NCBI RefSeq assembly: GCF_003815655.1
Contig: NZ_CP033917.1
Coordinates: 3,720,001 to 3,784,000 of the forward strand
Source: Chryseobacterium sp. G0201
Lineage (GTDB): Bacteria > Bacteroidota > Bacteroidia > Flavobacteriales > Weeksellaceae
Length of the DNA stretch: 64,000 nt
Direction: 5' to 3'
A model generated the notes under the pieces. That model was not told where the DNA came from. It saw nothing but the letters and a program-made list of their open reading frames with translations, and ran no database searches. A program made the translations under genes and the position numbers. Shown here piece after piece: positions 61,042 to 64,000 of this stretch (positions are counted from its first letter, which is position 1; each line of letters starts with the position of its first letter).

Positions 61042-62709
61042 ATGAATGGCATAAGATACTTTTTATTGATATTCCTTGTGAATGCTGTATCTTGCAGGAA
61101 AAATAAAAGAACTTTTAGTGCTGTAGCTCCGACTGAAATTAACAAAAGAATTGTGATCTCGGAGAAATGCAATAAATTGGCCTACTCTTCAAATGAATTT
61201 GATTATTTTTCTCCGGTAATCATCGATAATATTTCAGATAATAAAATTGAATATCCTAAAATAACACGTAAGCCCACAAATAACAGTTTTCCTTTCAGTT
61301 TTTCTTGTGACTGTAAATACGTCTCAATTGCGTCCGAACAAAGAAATGGAAAATTTAGGGTTGAATATCTTGATTTAAATAATAATAAGTTGATTGCGAT
61401 CCCTTCACAGGAGTTATCGGCGGATAACGGAAGTCCTTTTTTTTCTCCAAATAATTCTTTAATCGCTTTTCTTTCGGATGGGGCATTAAAACTTTATAAT
61501 TATAATTACCAGTATTATCTCACGATAAAAAATGATTCAACTTTAAAATTTACCAACCTAATTTGGAATCAGTCAGGAAAAGGAATCTATTTGCAAGATC
61601 TCCATGGTGATATCTGGCTTTACGAACTCTCTGGTCAGAGGTATTCTATCCTTTTTCAATCGTCACAGCCCTTTACAACAAACCGATTGATAAGTCCAAC
61701 ACCAGATGACCAAACATTCTATTTTATTTCTGACCATGAGTCGCAATTCAATCAGATATACAAATACACAAAAGGAAGATTAGAGCTAGCCGTAAATAGT
61801 GCGCATGATAAATATTTAGAAGGAAGGTTCATTTTGAATGATAATTTAGTTTATCGAGAAAATGTAAATGGCTATCTCATTGCAAAGAAGGTAGCTTTAA
61901 AAAAGAGTTATAAATTGTCACTAATGGATGAGGTGGTATATGATTATTTCTCAGGAGATGATTATGATATCTATATAGGGGCTTCACTTAATCAGCCTGC
62001 TGCTTTGTTCAGAAGAAAAAAAATAAAGTCAATACCAGATTATTTAAGTGAGAAAATTATCACTAAGCCCATTCCTAAACCCGAAGAATTTTACAATCAA
62101 GAGGGAATGGTTAATTACATTTACAGGCCAATAGTAAAAACGAAATCATGGATGCTCTGGCTTCACGGTGGTCCTTACGAGCAAGTATCTGTACGTTATA
62201 ATATGTTTGTTAACACACTTGTAGCTGCGGGATATGGTGTTGTTGTACTGAATTATCCTGGCTCTACTGGAATAGGCAACGAGTATGAATTACGGGAGTT
62301 AAGTTCAGAAATGCAATTAGATGTTCAAATTAAGAGGGTTAAAAGAGATCTGAATGAGATTGAATTAATACATCCAGAAATTAATAAGCTTGCTGTTTTG
62401 GGAAATAGTTATGGGTCAATTATTGCTCAAAATTTGGCAGCTGACCAGAGTTTTAAAATGGATAAACTCATTGACTTTTCAGGACTTTACAGTTCTGAAT
62501 CGACAAAAAATAAACACCCAACTTTATACCTCTATGGGGAGAATGATTTTAGTTTAATAAATTCTCAACGTGTGAGGTTTCTTGAAATTGATGGCGACCG
62601 GAAAGGAGTTGATATTATTAAATTAAAGAATGAAGGTCATGTGATTACCAGAAAATCAAATAATAAAATCGTTATTAATTCCCTTCTAAATTTCATGGCT
62701 GAAGATTAA
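61042..62709 (+). CDS. S9-like (prolyl oligopeptidase-type) lipoprotein hydrolase
   Basis: 555 aa. The signal ends in VNAVSC, a lipoprotein-type site, followed by RKNKR. A beta-propeller (~residues 45-330) precedes the alpha/beta-hydrolase domain. The triad is visible: Ser in KLAVLGNSYGSIIAQN, Asp in LYLYGENDFSLIN, His in LKNEGHVITRKSN. MLWLHGGPYEQVSVRYNMFV forms the oxyanion region. The nucleophile elbow GNSYGS differs from GHSFGG in the S9 protein at 5229, and the protein is much shorter, so the two are distant relatives. Likely a membrane-anchored peptidase or esterase. Confidence 0.8.
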   Translation: MNGIRYFLLIFLVNAVSCRKNKRTFSAVAPTEINKRIVISEKCNKLAYSSNEFDYFSPVIIDNISDNKIEYPKITRKPTNNSFPFSFSCDCKYVSIASEQRNGKFRVEYLDLNNNKLIAIPSQELSADNGSPFFSPNNSLIAFLSDGALKLYNYNYQYYLTIKNDSTLKFTNLIWNQSGKGIYLQDLHGDIWLYELSGQRYSILFQSSQPFTTNRLISPTPDDQTFYFISDHESQFNQIYKYTKGRLELAVNSAHDKYLEGRFILNDNLVYRENVNGYLIAKKVALKKSYKLSLMDEVVYDYFSGDDYDIYIGASLNQPAALFRRKKIKSIPDYLSEKIITKPIPKPEEFYNQEGMVNYIYRPIVKTKSWMLWLHGGPYEQVSVRYNMFVNTLVAAGYGVVVLNYPGSTGIGNEYELRELSSEMQLDVQIKRVKRDLNEIELIHPEINKLAVLGNSYGSIIAQNLAADQSFKMDKLIDFSGLYSSESTKNKHPTLYLYGENDFSLINSQRVRFLEIDGDRKGVDIIKLKNEGHVITRKSNNKIVINSLLNFMAED

Positions 62710-62733
62710 GTATTTATAAAATATTAAAGAAAT

Positions 62734-64000
62734 CTAATTCTGATCTGTCAGAACTTTGCTCGCAGAAATTTTTATATTCTTCACTTCAGGTGAGGGGATT
62801 TTTACAGGATATGAAAGTATTTCGCGAGCAATATTGGTAGCGTCAGATGTTTTGTTACGTTTTAATGCAAGTTTCATCAGTTTATATTTACCCATAAATT
62901 TACTTGGTACCATTGAAATGGCTTTTTTGTAAGAAAGTTCGGCTTTATGTAAATTATATAAATTAGAATACCCATCACCAAGATAGAGGTATAGTGTGGT
63001 GCAGGGCAAATAATTTTCTGCCTTCCTAAGTGTTAGGACGCCTTCTTTAGATAAACCGGCTATAATTTGTTCTGAGCCGTAATTTACAAGGAATTTACCA
63101 TTGGTGCTTAGTTCAACGCTAGCTTTATTGTATAAGGGTCGTGCTGTGGCAAAATCTCCTTGGAGTGCATTGAATGAAGCCTTCTCCCAAACATAACAGC
63201 TTTCAAGGTATCTGATTTCCTTTTTGAAAATAAGAAATGAAAGAATGCTAACGCAAATTGTAAGTGCTATTCTAAACGAAAAATGTGGAGAGAAATTCCA
63301 TGATATAAGTTCGGGTTCTATTCCCGCAGTGAGTACCGCAATAAAAAAAAATACATTAACAATAATTGATGTAAGTGATAACGGGTAAGAAAGCGTACAG
63401 CATACTGCGATTGATAAAAGTGATCCTATTGCGCCATATTGGATTGGTGTAGGATTTTTTATCATTTTTATCGAACGATAAGATATCGAAACAAAAATTA
63501 CAACAAAGGATAGCCCTACTATTCCTAATTCTACCAAAATTCGCAGTATTTCATTGAAGGGTTCGAAAGTGTCATCCGCAAGAAGCTGTAATGGGACAGA
63601 TACCTTATGACTTTGAAAATATTCTGCCTGATAGTTATTATACAAGGATTTAAAACTGCCTAAGCCTGATCCAAAGATTGGGTTTTCTTGTATAATATTA
63701 AAGCTTATTTTATATATTAAAAATCGACCATGAACAGATTCTTTGTTAATCGAGTATAGGATATACAATAAAACTAAAAGTAGCAGCGCGCAAGTAATCC
63801 AGACATATCTCTTATTAATTCGCAACTTCATTTTTTCCGGTAAAATGATTTTATATAACGAATAACCTAATCCAATAATGATACTCACATAGGCTAATCT
63901 AGCATGACTATTGAAAATTGTAATAATGCAAAAGATGAAAAGTACTAATGCCAGTAGCTTTATAATCTTTCCAGTGCGCTGTGGACTTGCCTGAAAATAA
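62734..64000 (-). CDS. O-antigen-ligase-type membrane protein with TPR tail (N-terminus beyond window)
   Basis: The frame is open to the right edge. The visible part is ~422 residues, longer than the piece starting at the GTG at 63888, since upstream codons read YFQASPQRTGKIIKLLALVL with no stop. It shows several transmembrane helices, the periplasmic loop GSGLGSFKSLYNNYQAEYFQ and FEPFNEILRILVELGIVGLS, the signature of Wzy/WaaL-type ligases, and NSHARLAYVSIIIGL. The C-terminal ~130 residues hold tetratricopeptide-like repeats (FATARPLYNKASVELSTNGK, LHKAELSYKKAISMVPSKFM). Such proteins polymerise or ligate surface polysaccharides, and related ones glycosylate proteins. Confidence 0.82.
   Translation of the reverse strand, partial: YFQASPQRTGKIIKLLALVLFIFCIITIFNSHARLAYVSIIIGLGYSLYKIILPEKMKLRINKRYVWITCALLLLVLLYILYSINKESVHGRFLIYKISFNIIQENPIFGSGLGSFKSLYNNYQAEYFQSHKVSVPLQLLADDTFEPFNEILRILVELGIVGLSFVVIFVSISYRSIKMIKNPTPIQYGAIGSLLSIAVCCTLSYPLSLTSIIVNVFFFIAVLTAGIEPELISWNFSPHFSFRIALTICVSILSFLIFKKEIRYLESCYVWEKASFNALQGDFATARPLYNKASVELSTNGKFLVNYGSEQIIAGLSKEGVLTLRKAENYLPCTTLYLYLGDGYSNLYNLHKAELSYKKAISMVPSKFMGKYKLMKLALKRNKTSDATNIAREILSYPVKIPSPEVKNIKISASKVLTDQN

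Noticed and set aside
1..64000. CRISPR arrays, rRNA, tRNA, insertion sequences
   Set aside because: No regularly spaced repeats, no rRNA-like conserved blocks, no tRNA cloverleaf and no transposase or integrase found on reading both strands.

Overview
The window looks like a chromosomal stretch from a member of the Bacteroidota, most likely Sphingobacteriaceae (Pedobacter-like). The supporting signs are a T9SS C-terminal sorting domain, two ECF sigma/FecR/SusC/SusD loci, GLPGLI and DUF6520-type proteins, LytS/LytTR signalling, AT-rich DNA and weak Shine-Dalgarno sites. The genus is an inference from gene content. I found no rRNA, tRNA, CRISPR array, integrase or transposase.

Layout. 1-2005 (minus): a T9SS-sorted surface protein followed by the N-terminal part of a large secreted, Rhs-type-looking protein cut by the window edge. 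2460-5178 (plus): an AraC regulator, then a MauE-type redox membrane protein fused to an extracytoplasmic domain, then a DUF6520-type small exported peptide. A triple 21-bp direct repeat lies between regulator and operon. 5229-13821 (minus): nutrient-uptake locus 1 (ECF sigma, FecR, SusC, SusD, S9 peptidase), probably for peptides. 13902-18963: an error-prone repair cassette with an XRE/S24 repressor divergent from dinB and a DnaE2-like polymerase, and a palindromic operator between them.

19170-22681 (minus) is a tight operon of a double-glycine-leader peptide, an S41 protease, a LytS-type kinase and a LytTR regulator, which reads like a peptide-signalling circuit. Divergent from it, 23192-27971 holds an unknown exported protein, two tiny exported Cys-containing peptides, a GLPGLI protein and a TonB-type outer-membrane receptor. 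Each tiny peptide gene is enclosed by its own inverted repeat, and the two repeats differ by compensatory changes. At 28110-28238 there is a decayed relic of a dnaE2 3' end.

28837-34670 is an orphan type VI secretion island: VgrG, an unknown protein, a PoNe-type DNase effector with a PAAR-like N-terminus, and its PoNi-type immunity protein. 34955-43552 is nutrient-uptake locus 2 (sigma, FecR, SusC, SusD, TlpA-type thioredoxin). 43607-46994 repeats the theme of the window's left end: two DUF6520-like peptides, a MauE-type protein, a small lipoprotein and a TPR/AraC membrane regulator, with a perfect 26-bp palindrome in the divergent promoter region. 47044-48530 holds a lipoprotein and another AraC regulator.

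49115-55961 (minus) is a mobile-element maintenance block: PRTRC ThiF, B, C and E proteins, a DUF932 protein, SSB and several small unknowns, without PRTRC A, ParB or mobilisation genes in view. 56499-60663 carries short accessory genes separated by cassette-like spacers (endonuclease/exonuclease/phosphatase family, YcxB-like, unknowns, and a paralogue of the 23 kb unknown protein). 61042-64000 holds an S9-like lipoprotein hydrolase and the C-terminal part of an O-antigen-ligase-type membrane protein that runs off the window.
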